Part shown: one piece after another, positions 32,703-44,384 of the stretch
How the letters are laid out: every line of letters begins with the position of its first letter
Position numbering within the stretch: position 1 is the first letter of the stretch
Origin: Clonostachys chloroleuca
Taxonomy: Eukaryota; Ascomycota; Sordariomycetes; Hypocreales; Bionectriaceae
Length of the DNA: 64,000 bases
Assembly: GCA_037952775.1 (NCBI GenBank)
Contig: JBANAY010000003.1
Location: forward strand, 25,110,001-25,174,000
Reading direction: 5' to 3'
Translations under genes and position numbers: made by a program
The notes under the pieces: generated by a model
The model's input: the letters and a program-made list of their open reading frames with translations, nothing else
Databases searched by the model: none
Told to the model about the DNA's origin: nothing

Positions 32703-33332
32703 TCAAGAAGTTACAGGGTGCTCACGCTCTTGACGAGGGGCAGATCTTCCATCGGCAATGGCATCAAAAAGCTCTGCCTCGTTGCTTGCCATTGGAGCCG
32801 ATACTCGAACGTAGCCCTTGCTACCTTGAATGTAGTAGCTAGTTCTGCTTTCATTTCTATCTCGAGTAACTTCCACCTCAGTATCAGGTGGAACAACCAC
32901 AGCCGTCTCGCGTGGCTCCCGATGGGCTACTCTATAATCTTCCCGTTCGCCTCTTCTCTCTGGCCGGTCGATTCGATCTGGCTCGGACGCTTCGCGACGC
33001 GGAAGGTCCTCCTTATGAACAGTCCGTTGACCAGTGATGGCATGGAACCAACTTCGATGTGGCTGCCTCTGACGTGGCGGTTCGTTAAGAGGGCCGTTCT
33101 CAATCATGCGATTGTAGGCACCATTGTCACCGATAAGTCGTTGATGTTCATTGTGCTCATGCCCTTTTGGCTGGTGTACTGCCATACTAAGCTGGGCTAG
33201 CCGAGCAGCATGAGAACTATTCGGCGGGGAGACGGCCGAGAAGGAGGCGCGATTCTGATTGTTGGCGCTCGAGTAGTAGACACCATCGCCATTCTGCTCT
33301 TCCTGATCGAAGTTTGAGGCACGTCTAGGCAT
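32703..33332 (-). CDS. Hypothetical Arg/Glu-rich disordered protein
   Basis: An open frame of 209 codons from ATG 33332. The protein is almost entirely hydrophilic: Asn/Gln/Ser-rich at first, then Arg/Glu/Asp/Pro-rich with RREASEPDRIDRPERRGERE near the middle and EVEVTRDRNE after it. The last 50 residues (TSYYIQGSKGYVRVS, then AELFDAIADGRSAPR) look more ordered. No signal peptide or membrane span is seen. I recognise no family. The frame is long for a region this AT-rich and its codon use looks coding, but the end could be altered by an intron starting at a GTAACT near the stop. Confidence 0.5.
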   Translation of the reverse strand: MPRRASNFDQEEQNGDGVYYSSANNQNRASFSAVSPPNSSHAARLAQLSMAVHQPKGHEHNEHQRLIGDNGAYNRMIENGPLNEPPRQRQPHRSWFHAITGQRTVHKEDLPRREASEPDRIDRPERRGEREDYRVAHREPRETAVVVPPDTEVEVTRDRNESRTSYYIQGSKGYVRVSAPMASNEAELFDAIADGRSAPRQEREHPVTS

Positions 33333-33976
33333 CGCGAGATGTACGAGTGAATATTGATGGGAACAGAAATGATTCTAGATGTCAAGGCTGTTGCTCTGTC
33401 AGGTTGTCCCGGCGCGGAATAATCCACTCCTCAATGAGCAGGGAAACCCGGGAGTCTCTGGCATTTACAGTATCTCTTTTGGGTTATCTGGACTACGTAT
33501 CAGGCCGCATGAGTTTAATGTCATACGGCTAGCGTCATAAAGACAAGCTGGCACATAAACCCTCGCTTGCGTGGAATTGCATTTTGAGTGGCGGCTGACG
33601 GGCAATAGCTCAACAATTGTGCAAAATGGAAGCCAATTATCTATCAACACGTAGTTTTAGTTACATGCTCTGTCATATTTTAAATCTCACGGCTTAAGCG
33701 AGCTCTAGATATACATGTATCAGTACTTTCGAGCGATCGTTTGTGCCCACCTTTGTCCTCGTCATCGATTTAGAAGGTCTTGACAGAGCAGGGAGGGTGG
33801 CCAAAGGAATACATACAGCTAATGGTGTCCAGAGGCCCCTCAATGAGGTCTAAAACATGTTTTACTGGAACGTCTTCACGGAGTGATCCTCTATTGTCCA
33901 TCCTCATCTTCTGAAAACCACACACTTAACCCTAAATCAACCTTCTTCGCACATACAACTCAACCACAAACTCACA
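33333..33976. other. Divergent intergenic spacer
   Basis: It lies between two small divergent hypothetical genes. Nothing else is recognised. The last 50 bases before 33977 are C/A-rich, like a fungal 5' leader. Confidence 0.45.
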
Positions 33977-34207
33977 ATGGGGCTTCGTGACTGGTTCAGA
34001 AGATTTGTGAGCAAAGTCAAGGAGGTTTTCGGAATATACGACAAATATACAGACTTTACCGCAACAGCCTACTTCCCTGACACTGCCGAAATGACATTCA
34101 CCGGAAGGCCATGGGGCAACGAATTCGAGCTCTTCAAATATAACGCCGACACTTATGCATATGCCGTATCAATGAACATGTCAGGAAGTTTTTGGAGATT
34201 TACCTAG
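33977..34207 (+). CDS. Small hypothetical protein (76 aa)
   Basis: A short frame from ATG 33977 in a good context (a C/A-rich leader ending CACAATGG). The protein starts with an amphipathic basic helix (LRDWFRRFVSKVKEVFGIYDKY) and continues with aromatic, strand-like sequence (FTATAYFPDTAEMTFTG). It has no cysteines and no signal peptide. No family is recognised. Short length makes this tentative. Confidence 0.4.
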   Translation: MGLRDWFRRFVSKVKEVFGIYDKYTDFTATAYFPDTAEMTFTGRPWGNEFELFKYNADTYAYAVSMNMSGSFWRFT

Positions 34208-34523
34208 GCAGAACAGATTAAGGAAATGGATGGTAGATGGGGTAGGGCCGCTTGAACCAACTCAAACGGAATTTCGCATGATTATGAGAGAGTAATTCGG
34301 CCAAATACGATGGATGGATGGGGATGAGAGGGTTCGAGTACCAAAGTAAAAAACAGCAATAAAATGCCAGATCCGACATCTCAACACAACGAATTCGTAA
34401 CTCGGTCAAACAAAATCACCACAATCTCAATTCCTTCATCTTTACTCAATGACATCTGAAGCTTAAATTAGACTTCATACTTGCTATGGGGTGAAAATAT
34501 TATTCAATACCCTAGTACTGCTA
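34208..34523. other. Convergent spacer
   Basis: This is a 316-bp spacer between two small convergent hypothetical genes. Nothing is recognised. Confidence 0.45.
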
Positions 34524-34931
34524 CTACCATAGTAATTGCACTTGGACCATATCATAGTCAACCTTAAGACCAAGTACATGAAGAGCCTCGAGTCCAAGAC
34601 GAGCTTCCTTGCGGGCTGTGATACACACCAACTTGAGAACGCAAGTAGACAGGGTTATCGTAACAATTCCTAAGATTGTTTCATTAGTCAACGCTAAACG
34701 CACGAGATCATTAGAGAACTCACATCGATATGATGCAATCCGTTCAGCGATATCCAAGGCTCTGCTCGTCATCGGGCTCCCGTCTGGACCAGAGTAGGTG
34801 AGACTAGCTCGAGAATTCTGGACTTGGAACGTGACCGGCTGGCGAGGAGCAACATGGCCGACGGCTGAGGAATTGTTCTTATAAGCAACAATGCCACCGC
34901 TGCCTTGGCTGACAATGTCCCACTGAGGCAT
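34524..34931 (-). CDS. Small hypothetical protein (135 aa)
   Basis: An open frame from ATG 34931. The N-terminal half (MPQWDIVSQGSGGIVAYKNN, then HVAPRQPVTFQVQ) is polar; the middle ALDIAERIASYRCEFSNDLV looks helical; a hydrophobic stretch TILGIVTITLSTCVLKLVCI could be a membrane segment and is followed by a basic, helical tail. No family is recognised. The 76-residue gene at 33977 points towards it. Confidence 0.42.
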   Translation of the reverse strand: MPQWDIVSQGSGGIVAYKNNSSAVGHVAPRQPVTFQVQNSRASLTYSGPDGSPMTSRALDIAERIASYRCEFSNDLVRLALTNETILGIVTITLSTCVLKLVCITARKEARLGLEALHVLGLKVDYDMVQVQLLW

Positions 34932-36275
34932 GTTGCTGGATTCGGATTGATAGGAGATTTTAAGCAAGTGGCAGAACGAAACTAATGTGTAAAGGGTAAA
35001 TAAATGAAAATATCAAAGCTGGGAATAGTAGAAGTATATCTATCAGTCGGGGTTTAACTCGCACGCGGGGAATATACCCCATATCCCATGAATGTGTTGG
35101 CACGTCTTGCCAACTCAGGATGATGACACGGCTAGATCAGCCACCGGAAGCACGAAGAATTGCACTTTACCAAATCTTGTGACCTCTTGTCAGCTCACCG
35201 CGATTTTCCATCATGCCTAATACTTTCTTTTTCCAGTTGAACTAGGACTATGACGTGTCTATCAACACTGTTGTTTATCCAAGGCCCAGTAGGATTGCAG
35301 ATGCGGACTGATCGGCACCAGCCCCAAGAACGCCTCATCCCTTAGCTCTCCCACATCGCACAATTGTGCGCAGTTTCGACACACTTGTATCGATACATCC
35401 TCAGATCAGGCCGCAATTACTAGTCTGGGCTCGTCTATTGTCTCATTTATCCCGTTGGAGCATGCCAGCCCATCCTGGCTAGTTCAGATATTGACGAGGG
35501 TTACATACTCATTGGCCAACCACCATCCACCATCAACAAGGAGATAAGGCGCGGGCCTATGTTTGGTTCGGAGAGGTTGAACCAACCGTCTCATTGCATT
35601 AATATGACTGTGAGATGGATCACACTCCCATAATAGTGCTTACGGCGCGGGGATATCGCTCAGATTATCATTTTCGTCTATTATCACTTTCATATTCCCT
35701 CATCCCCACCTACCAGCTGTATTACACACTTACCAGACTGAAAATGATCTGTAGCAAACATAATTGCCTCTTTCTCTGTCTTCCATTCGTTATTCCTCAT
35801 CTTACGTAGGTAGCCGTATCCCGGTTTGGAAAGTCTGCTGCATGTGCAGAAAGCGGCATTTCCCGATATACCAACTAAACCAACATAGTCCAGACAGTAA
35901 ATCCCCATTATCCTGTTTCACCTCCCTTCCTTCGTAAAAGCCCCATAATGTTAAGTCATTGCTATTATTAATGAACATGCTCGATACTAGTACGCTTGCC
36001 ATAGCCGGTTTACAACATTAATTTGAAAGAGGGGGAGATATGCTCTTCCTTGATGCCTATCCTGTTATGCCCAAAATGCTCCAACTTCTTTTGCAAAATA
36101 CATTGTCTCCTCACTCCACAGAGGAGAAATATGTGTTGAGGGGAGATATAAACCTGTTTTAACCCTAACTCAATCGTTTCGCAAGTCTCTGAAGAGCCAC
36201 TGAAAAAGGTTGCCTGTCTACCTTTTCTCATTCTTCTCCTGTTCAATCTCAATCTTCAAAATTCCATATTGAATT
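34932..36275. other. Intergenic, 1.3 kb
   Basis: No gene is recognised. Frames here are short and not supported by composition or motif. Confidence 0.5.
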
Positions 36276-36611
36276 TTATTCAGTGGCGACAGCTTCTGTT
36301 TCGGACCCCTTCCACCAACGCCAGATAGCCTTGCACCAGAACCAAGTCTCAATTGTGCCAAAAATAGAAATGATCCCCAGGACAAGAATCTTCATGTTTT
36401 TGCTAAGGCCAAGACTATTGAGGTTGAAACTCGGCATCTCAATGTCTCCATTGTTATTTTTGCTGCCGTCGGCCTGCTTCTGGCCGCCATTTTTGGCGTT
36501 GAGGCGCGCGGCGTAGGTAGAGAGCAGCCGGTGTTGGATGGGTGCGCGATTAGTGATGATTCTACTGTTGCGTAGCGTGGCGCGGGTGAGAGAAATAAGG
36601 TTGCGGTTCAT
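36276..36611 (-). CDS. Small mitochondrial membrane protein (111 aa)
   Basis: An intronless frame from ATG 36611. The first 35 residues form a classic mitochondrial presequence: Arg/Ser/Asn/Leu-rich without acidic residues (MNRNLISLTRATLRNSR), ending near LLSTYAARL. A low-complexity linker (Lys/Asn/Gly/Gln) follows, then one transmembrane segment, NMKILVLGIISIFGTIETWF, and a Trp-rich end (WCKAIWRWWKG). This architecture is typical of small inner-membrane proteins of respiratory complexes or their assembly factors, but I cannot assign it to one. The topology is read from sequence; the location is inference. Confidence 0.72.
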   Translation of the reverse strand: MNRNLISLTRATLRNSRIITNRAPIQHRLLSTYAARLNAKNGGQKQADGSKNNNGDIEMPSFNLNSLGLSKNMKILVLGIISIFGTIETWFWCKAIWRWWKGSETEAVATE

Positions 36612-37661
36612 CTTAGATTTTGTATCGGCTGATCAGATCGATGGGCTAATGAATTGAAGGAGCGTGAGGTTGTTGGACCGATTGAAATGGGAATAAGCAG
36701 CGGCAGGATGAAAATTTTGATGAGGCAAGGTGAGACGAAGAGCCTGAGGCACATAAGGAATGAAGTCCCAAAGATCCAATCTAGTCGATCGGTGAGATGA
36801 GATTGATTGAGGCTGAGCAGAGAAACCCTGGTTGGCTGACTCCCTGGATCGGATGCCTCCAGTTCCCACCCACGACGAGCAGCCTCAGCCCAGTATTACT
36901 CAAAACTGACCGAAGACATCTTCTCGTTCCATATTCTTTTCCAAGTTACGGTAGGTCTATAACGGTGTCAGGTTGGGAAGGTCCACAGTCATCATTACCG
37001 CGTAAAGCATTAGATCTTCTTTTCCTTGTATACCCCTGCCTTCAGTAGAGAGTCGTGCTTATTCTGCAAGGGGCTTCAAGTGGCCCGCTTAAATAGACGA
37101 GCCTTGCATGATGAACAGGGCTACGTTCCTAGAAACACGAAGCTCGTCGATGACTGCCGACATGTAGGGAGTCAAATCCCAGCCTTAAGGCGGCGCCTAT
37201 AATGATCAAAGGCTTCTTTCATTGGATGCGGCCAAAAGACTTTCCCGACATCGCCCTCTAGACAGCAGGCAGAAACGCTGCTAACTCGTTAATATCATTT
37301 CAAGCCAGTGATCTGGGGAATAAGTCAGCACAACAACCGTCAGCCAAGGCAAGGCAAATACATGGGTATGGTGCAGATACGTGGTTTTATATGACCGATT
37401 GCCGGCAGTTGGCGCAGGGCAATGACTCCCATATATGTTACTCTTCTATATCCGTAGGATTCGAGCTAAACTTCGCTTAAGAACCATGTAATCATCTAGT
37501 TGATAGTAACAGCGTTAGTTCCCAAGGGACAAGGAACGAAAAGCAGCAGGAAGCAAGTGATGAGTTCATTTGCTAGATTGGGAGTAGCTTCCTGCACTAT
37601 GCTAAACATACAATTTGGGTTAAAGTTGCGACTATGGAAACACACATCTCAAAGGTTCCTC
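36612..37661. other. Intergenic, 1 kb
   Basis: This is the promoter of the small mitochondrial protein and the 3' flank of the aldehyde dehydrogenase. No further gene is seen. Confidence 0.55.
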
Positions 37662-39283
37662 TTAACCAGAATGCTTAATCCAGTAGGCCTGTGGGTTGCA
37701 CCACCCCTTGAGCCCAAGTTCACCCCATTCCATCCCAAGACCACTTTCCTTATGGCCTCCAAATGGCACATTGGGTGCAAGTTCAAAGGCGGTATTAACC
37801 CAGATGCTGCCCGCCTCGAGCTGCTCGGCCATCCGTTTCGCTCGCGAAACATCCTTACTCCAAACCGACCCCCCAAGACCGAATCTGGTGGCATTAGCAC
37901 GAGCGATCACGTCCTCTTCATCTTTCCATTTGAGAACAGGAGCGATAGGTCCAAAAGGCTCCTCGGTGACAATCCTAGAATCTTCGGGAGGGTTGTCAAT
38001 GATTGTGGCAGGGATGTAGAACCCTTTGCTCTCTCCATTGTTTGGTTCTGGCACGCCGCCCAGTGCTGTCTTCCAATTGTCCCTCTCAATGTGAGAATAA
38101 AACTTCTGCAGCTTCTCATACTGCATGCGATTTTGGATGGGGCCAAAGAAAGCCTGGGGCTCAGTATGGTCGCCCTTGGGGAACTTTTTGGTGGCCTCCA
38201 CGAGAGCTGCGAGGAACTTGTCATAGATGTTCTCGTGGACATAGATACGCTTGACGTTCATGCATATCTGACCCACATGAACGAAAGTGAGAAAGGCAAT
38301 CTATATTGGAATTCATTAGCTTCCCTGGTTGCGGGACAAGGGAAAGAAGAGAACAAACCTTGGGGACCACAGCATCAATGTCTACATCATCACAGATGAT
38401 CGCAGCATCGTTGCCGCCCAGCTCCAGAGTGACACGCTTCAATGTCGATGCACATGCTGCCATGATCCTCTTTCCCGTCTCCACGGATCCAGTAAAGCCA
38501 ATCTTGGCAATGTCTGGGTGGGCAGTAAAGTGCGGCCCAAGGCTCTCGTCTCCGCTGAGCGCTTGAAGGACTCCGGGCGGAAGAATCCTAGCCCCAAGTT
38601 CGGCAATTTTAAGAGCGGAATAAGGACTGAAAGGGGACGGCTTCCAGATAAAGGCGTTTCCGGCGAGGAGAGCTGGAAACAGCTTTCCGACGCCGATGGC
38701 AAGAGGAAAGTTCCATGGAATAATACCTGCAACTACGCCAAGGGGGACATATCTCACGATAGCAGTTCGCTAGAGCATATAAACATTAGTATGGCACGCA
38801 TCGGTGTTCATAAGGTTAGTGCGGACTTACGTCTTCATCGTCAATTGGCTTCTCCTCTTTGAGACGCATCTTGGGAGTTTCGCGGGCGAGACCCATTGTC
38901 AGGTCGAATTCGAAGCCGGCGGCTTGAGGCGGCTTGCCGAGCTCTTTGCCGAGAAGCTCGATGATCTGCGACTTGTTCGCCTCGATAGCGTCTGCAAACT
39001 TGTTCAGATATTGGGCACGCTTGTCAAATGACAGCTTGCTCCAGGTAGAATAGGCAGTTTTGGCGACCTTCACGGCGCGGTCAAGGTCCTCTTTGGTCGA
39101 GACGGGGACTTCCCAGAGAGGTTCCTCGTTCGAGGGGCAAATTGCGTGCCGCGTAGCAGATGTTGAAGTCAACTCATTGTTAATGACATTGTGGTAATTC
39201 TACCACAAATTTAAACACATCAGCTGAAGCTCTCCGCAAACGATTGCAGCACTTACCTCAAAATCAAGTACGTAGTTTGCCAT
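37662..39283 (-). CDS. NAD(P)-dependent aldehyde dehydrogenase
   Basis: Four exons, 39283-39257, 39199-38831, 38769-38359 and 38300-37662, all in phase 0, encode 481 residues, the usual length of the family. The first exon is only nine codons (MANYVLDFE). Family landmarks are IIPWNFPL with the cofactor-binding lysine in WKPSPFSP, GFTGSVETGK for the Rossmann fold, the general base in TLELGG (about Glu 248), the nucleophile in GQICMN (Cys near 282), and EEPFGPIAPV followed by PFGGHKESGLG. It oxidises an aldehyde to the acid, probably in the cytosol since no targeting signal is visible. It resembles fungal enzymes annotated as betaine- or aromatic-aldehyde dehydrogenases, but substrate cannot be set from sequence alone. 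No cluster partner is adjacent. Confidence 0.93.
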
Positions 39284-40410
39284 GACTGAGAACCAGAACT
39301 TGAATCAAAGATTTTAGGTGGTGAAGCTTGGGCATGAGGAGTAACAAGTAGTAAGGAGAAAACGGAACAAGCTGTTTGATATAGGAATCAAATATTTCTG
39401 CTTGATTAAAAGACTCTGGTTTGTGATGGGCTGTAGTTCGAGCGAAGATGAGGGATCTTCTGCCCTTTTTAAACAGTTATTGACCATCGGGAGGGGTAAG
39501 TGGTACATCATGCCCTCCATGGGACCTATACGAAAGATGCAGATCGTAGTGTGAATTGCCTAGACCACCGTGCATACCAGTTGGTTTCAGAGCTCATCCA
39601 TGCATGGAGACATGCATGGAGTAACCTCACGGACCAACTGCTATGTCCTAGCATGCTGGTACCAGCGCCCAAATTGGTCTGCTGACTACCCACTTAGAGG
39701 AATTGCATCCTTGTAACTTATTACGCCAGCGTAGCATTTTCACATCGTGAGGGCATGAAATTGCAGATGCAAGTCATATATCCGATCCACAGATTGAAGC
39801 CCATAGTTTGTCTTGGTCCTTGGGGAGGCGTTCCAGGGCTAGCAGCCAAGACTGATCTGTTGTTGCAAGGGTAGAATATAAGTGGACTGTTAACTGATTC
39901 AGCCTTGCAGTCGGTTCTATCTAGAACATGTCCATGATTGGGTAGCATTGAGGTGGGCTAAGTTGTTATCATTACCTCAATGTAGGTAGTATCTCTTAAT
40001 TAATCCTACCCAGAAGATGTCATTCAAACGTGAGGAAAATAGCCGCCCAGCAATCCCAAGTTTACTCTTATGGAAGAGAGTTTGAGTATAATTTGAACAC
40101 AAAGCCCATATTCTACGAAAACTACACGCTCAAAATACCCGGTAGAGCTCCTCACAAGTCTGTAGCAGCAGTGAATTGCATTCAATACTATACACAGCCT
40201 CTCGAAAACCAGTCGAGGACAGCAGGCGCCAGCGCCCATAATCTAAAACCATCCAAGTAATTTTACACCTTAAAGAAGTTTTCCACCAAATTTCCTCATG
40301 CTCTTCAATTCACCTCTCATGCCAATAAAGGAAACCTCCAACTGCCGCTACCGCATATTACATAAATGCAAGCGCTTGGTCTATTACTTTTCCTGTGCTT
40401 CCAGTACCAG
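39284..40410. other. Intergenic, 1.1 kb
   Basis: This is the promoter of the aldehyde dehydrogenase and the 3' flank of the next gene. No gene is recognised. Confidence 0.55.
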
Positions 40411-42440
40411 TTACTTCCTTTTAGATTTCGACTTAGACTTTGACTTGGGAACAGCCGCAGGCTTGGGCTTAGGTTTTGAAGCAGCCTTGGTCTTCCTAGC
40501 TTTCGCTGGGGGCTGACTCTGTTCCTCAGTCTCCTCTCTAGCTGCAGCCGCCGCCTCCTCTTCTTTCTTTACCTTCAGAGTGGCCACTCGCTTGCTCCTT
40601 CGGGGAGCTTCGGCTGGGGCGGTAGCCTTCCTCTTTCTCGACCGAGGCGGATCGTTGCTCATCGGCCCAGGTTGCGGTGCTACCGCAGAGGGAGAAGCAA
40701 CAGTGATCTCATTTTCTACAGTGTGGCTGTCTGTAGAGATTTCTACTTGAACCCCCTGGTCGCGAGTGGTACGTTGTAAAATTAGATTGTGAGGGGCATG
40801 AGGGGCGAGAGGGTTGTCTTCTGTTGACGGTACTTGAGAGTCTTGATTTTTTGCGGCTGTCATAGGATTCGGTGGCGCATCTCGTCCAGTCTGGTCAATA
40901 GCTACCGGAGTCTGGTCGGTAGCAGTAGGAGTCTGGTTGGCAGCTGCCGGAGCCCGCTTGGTAGCTGTAGGAGTCTGATCAATATCTGCCGGAGTCTGAT
41001 CAGTAACTGCCGGAGACTGAGCAGGAGCTACGAGAGTCTGCTCGGTAGCTGCGGAAGCCTGGTCTCGAGCTTTGCATTCTTCGCAGTTCTTTCTACCCTC
41101 CAACTCAGCGCGTACCAGGGGAATCTGGTCCCGGGCCCATACAGCCAGCCTCTCGTAGCAAAACACCTTTCTGGCAGCGATACACCAGGGCCAGTCAGTT
41201 TCGTATGGGCTGTAGGTGAGTTCCCAACACTTTTCAGACAGATCTCGCTCGCGCTGCTCGTTGGCCTCATAGTTCTCATCGAGCAATCGGATCTCCTCTT
41301 CGACCCCAGCTTTCGCTTCTCCGTCCGCGGCCTCTAGCCTCTCAAGTAGCACTTCCTTCTGCTGTTGAAGGCTCCTACGCACATCATCGATTGGCAAGAC
41401 TGGTCCCCGCACCCAGGCGTCAAACATCATCGACTGGACGTCTTTGAGCGTCGTACCCTCGGGCACATGCCCGCTGGAGTGTAAATTCTCCAAGAAATCC
41501 TCGCCGTTGAGCCTGTGGTCAACCATCTCCTGAGTCGCCCACCCCAGATGCAGATACATGAAGCTGACATATTCCTGCCACGTCACCAGCTCGTCTTGGT
41601 CTTTCAGACGAAGCTCGAGCGCAGCCGGTCGCGAGATGCCGTACTGTTTCAGGATGCTCAAAACAGTTCTCTCGTACCTTTGAAACTCCACAAATGCCCT
41701 CTCTTTATACCATTTTAAAGTCGCAACTCCCAAGTCATCCCCGCTTGTTCCCACCCTGTATGTTGGATCGGCACGGCCATAGCGGTTACGGTTGACGCGT
41801 TGCCATATTCGAAATCTAGCCCAGTGGTCGTGCTGCTTTCTGAACACTCTAGCATCAGCGTAGTAGTCCTTGTATAGCGCGGCCTCATAATGCATCCAAG
41901 GTGATGTAATATGATACTTGAGCTCGGGGTTTTTAGCGACTTCACCAAGGTCATCGATATTATAACACGGTCGGCCGCCCTCTTTGAGAAAGTATTTATG
42001 ATGCCATCTCTCCCAGTTCTTTTCTTCTTCGGATAGTTCCGCTGGGCCCTTGAACTCCTCAGTTTGTTTATGATGATGAATACGATCGAGCCCAATTATG
42101 TCGGAGTCGCGAACCACACGCTCCATGGAGTTGTCGAAACGATCGCAGTCGAACTGCCTTATGCGATCTGCGGCTTGTCTGAGAGTCGGTCAGTATTTGT
42201 GGTCAGAGGACTGATACGCCAAAAACTGGGACCGCCATGGCTCACTCACCGGAATTTCTGAACAATGTTCTGTTGCTGATCGGTGGTTAGATCGTCCGAC
42301 CATGCTGACGAAGTGGCCACTGTGCACTCCCCAGTCTGTCTGGGGTGGTGGAGGGCGAAAAGGACAAACTCGTCCTCGCTCATAGCCGCTATGCCGGCCA
42401 GCCTCTCCTTGGTCGCTAGAGGTTTTCGTGGGGGTGCCAT
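40411..42440 (-). CDS. Unknown, probably nuclear protein with heptapeptide repeats
   Basis: Exons 42440-42250 and 42178-40411 are joined in phase 2 across a 71-bp intron, giving 652 residues. The N-terminal two thirds are charged and aromatic (NWERWHHKYFLKEGG, HDHWARFRIWQRVNRNRYG, TLKWYKERAFVEFQRYERTV) and look folded and helical, with a CEEC-type pair further on. Then come six or so copies of a seven-residue unit (DQTPTAT, DQTPVAI and so on), a linker, and two basic stretches (RKRKATAPAEAPRRSKR and the very C-terminal KSKSKSKSKRK) that would act as nuclear localisation signals. I know no family for the folded part. The lysine-rich tail suggests nucleic-acid or chromatin contact, which is inference. 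Confidence 0.75.
40890..41050 (-). repeat. 21-bp minisatellite coding a heptapeptide (DQTPxxx)
   Basis: About seven imperfect 21-bp units lie in the reading frame of the gene at 40411-42440. The coded units follow D/N-Q-T-P-x-A-x. Units differ by several substitutions, so the array is not recent. Length variation between strains would keep the frame because the unit is a multiple of three. Confidence 0.75.
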
Positions 42441-42796
42441 GTTTTTACTCTTCGTTGTTTACGACTAGCGATGTTTACGACAAGTGGTGATGATTTCAGT
42501 GAGAGCTGAAGAATTTATAGAAGTAAATCAGAGACATCATAGTCATCACAATGAGTTGAACAAACAGGTTATGAACAAAGCACTCAGTTTGTTTGTTTTG
42601 TGTTACAAAATGAAAGGCTTCAGATGTTTTTGAAGGCAAGGTGAACACATGGAGAGGTTAGCATTGCCCAATGCATTGTCAACTGTCTGTTAGCTACTGT
42701 TCTCAAAGGGAGATTTTTTTTTCCAGAAAGGAGTAGGCAAACAGTATTCAACAATGCGACTCGGACTAGAAACCAAGTTGTGAGCTAGCACAAGAC

Positions 42797-42819
42797 AAAA
42801 AAAAAAAAAAAAAAAAAAA
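42797..42819. repeat. A23 homopolymer
   Basis: A run of 23 A on the plus strand lies about 360 bp upstream of the heptapeptide-repeat gene (T tract on its coding strand). It is probably a nucleosome-disfavouring poly(dA:dT) element; exact length is uncertain in any assembly. Confidence 0.8.
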
Positions 42820-44267
42820 GAAGAGGTTGGCTATTCACGGTGTATATCGCAGATATTGCTGAGTATTCAGCGACTGTCAATCACAGCGACATGAGGAATG
42901 GCCCACATTCACGTCGATCATCCTCGGAGATTTGATTTGGGATCTGAATTGCGGGCACTCCAGGCTGGTCGGTTCTCGCTCGGGTCAGATCGGAGGTACC
43001 AAGTACCGTCACAATTATCCGGTTTGGATATGCTGCAGGCCAGTAGCATTGATCTTATTGTCCCAAGGAGAAGGGTCGCGCTGCGCCCCAGTTCGGTAAC
43101 CACCCTCCAATCAGGCCAGTACGAGACGAGTCCAAGCAGCAGGGGCTTCGGCTTGGAGTCAGCTTCGTCACCGCCTGGGCGAGCAGACACCGCTCTGCAC
43201 GTAGGTACAAGCGTGCTGGCCCAGTGCCATGGTAACACGGGCAAACTTCAGCCCTACCTCTACCCGATCAGCCACCGGAACAAGTACAAATCCAGGCAGG
43301 AGTGCGAAGAACTGGGTATGATCACCGACAGTGCTGGAGGCGGAGCCAGTGAGCTCGCGTGCGCAGAGGATTGGGAGCGGCCGACCTGCATTCCCCGACC
43401 AGGTGGTGCGGAGGGGAAGATATGTGAGTAGGTTTGACTGTTTATGAGCCAAACGGCCAACATTGTTACACACAAAGGTAGGTAAGCGGATTGAGCACCT
43501 GGGAACAGCGAGCTCCCGCCAAGAAGGCCTTGTTGGTGATAGGCCATGGCTGAAGGAGGGGAAGCAGAATACGATATCAGCTTGGAGTGGCGCTGTCACT
43601 TGACTGGTGTTGCTGCATGTGCTGTCTCAGAAGCCTAGCAAGAAAAAAAGCAAAAGCGAGAGGGGAAAGAAAGATAGATAGCTAGTTGGAGACCGCGAGA
43701 ACAAGGATGTGGGAAGTGCCGCTGTGCTATTTTGGTGTTTGAAAGCTTAATGACGATGCTGGACGATGCCAAGCAGCCACAATTTCCAGGCAGAAACGAC
43801 GGAACCAGCCAGAAGATGCAGCGCTACACCCACTGAGAGACCCTCTGGGGCACCCGGTAAGACGCCTCGGGGAGCCTGAGCTGCAGTGGCCTGTCAGGGC
43901 ACACAACCACTGTGGGTCAGCTCCCCAGGGCGCAGCCACTGCCGTTTTCCTGTTTGGGCTTCGGGCACCGCCAGCTGAAAACCGGCAGTCGTCGCAATGA
44001 GTCTATCCGTGATTGTGATGTGATTGTAGCTCTCCCCCTTCGACGAGATGCCAGTCGCAGGGCGTGCATATCCTCACAACTCACAATCCCAAATACGACA
44101 CTCCGCGGCTTCAGAGGTGCCGGATTGGCCCCAGTATCTTCCGCCCGGCGAAGCATAAGGTACCCAGTGCCCCTCCTCCTCCCGACAGTAGCTCGCTTCG
44201 TTTCTATTTCAAAGTGATGCCTCCCCCGCTCTATCCCAAGTGCTAGCCTTTTGATCGTCACATTTCT

Positions 44268-44268
<1 letters not shown>

Positions 44269-44322
<54 letters not shown>
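44269..44322. repeat. (CT)27 microsatellite
   Basis: About 54 bp of uninterrupted CT lies 63 bp before the start codon of the 138-residue gene, probably in its 5' leader or core promoter. CT-rich leaders are usual in highly expressed filamentous-fungal genes; a pure dinucleotide run is more extreme. Confidence 0.9.
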
Positions 44323-44325
<3 letters not shown>

Positions 44326-44384
44326 CTGGTTTCTGTCTCTACTATCCACACATCAACATCAAAAACATAGAACAGGCGCCCACG

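Larger units (their letters stand above)
42441..44384. other. Intergenic, 1.9 kb, with homopolymer and CT repeat
   Basis: This is a divergent spacer containing an A23 tract and a CT microsatellite. A 177-codon frame at 42898-43431 is not accepted as a gene. The right end is the promoter and 5' leader of the gene at 44385. Confidence 0.5.

Noticed and set aside
42898..43431. A 177-codon open frame with an ATG, upstream of the CT repeat
   Set aside because: The protein is Arg/Ser/Gly-rich without domain, signal or splice support, overlaps comparable open frames on the other strand, and lies in a GC-rich stretch where chance frames are long.
44271..44351. A (Arg-Glu)n peptide from the minus strand of the CT tract
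   Set aside because: It is only the translation of a dinucleotide repeat.
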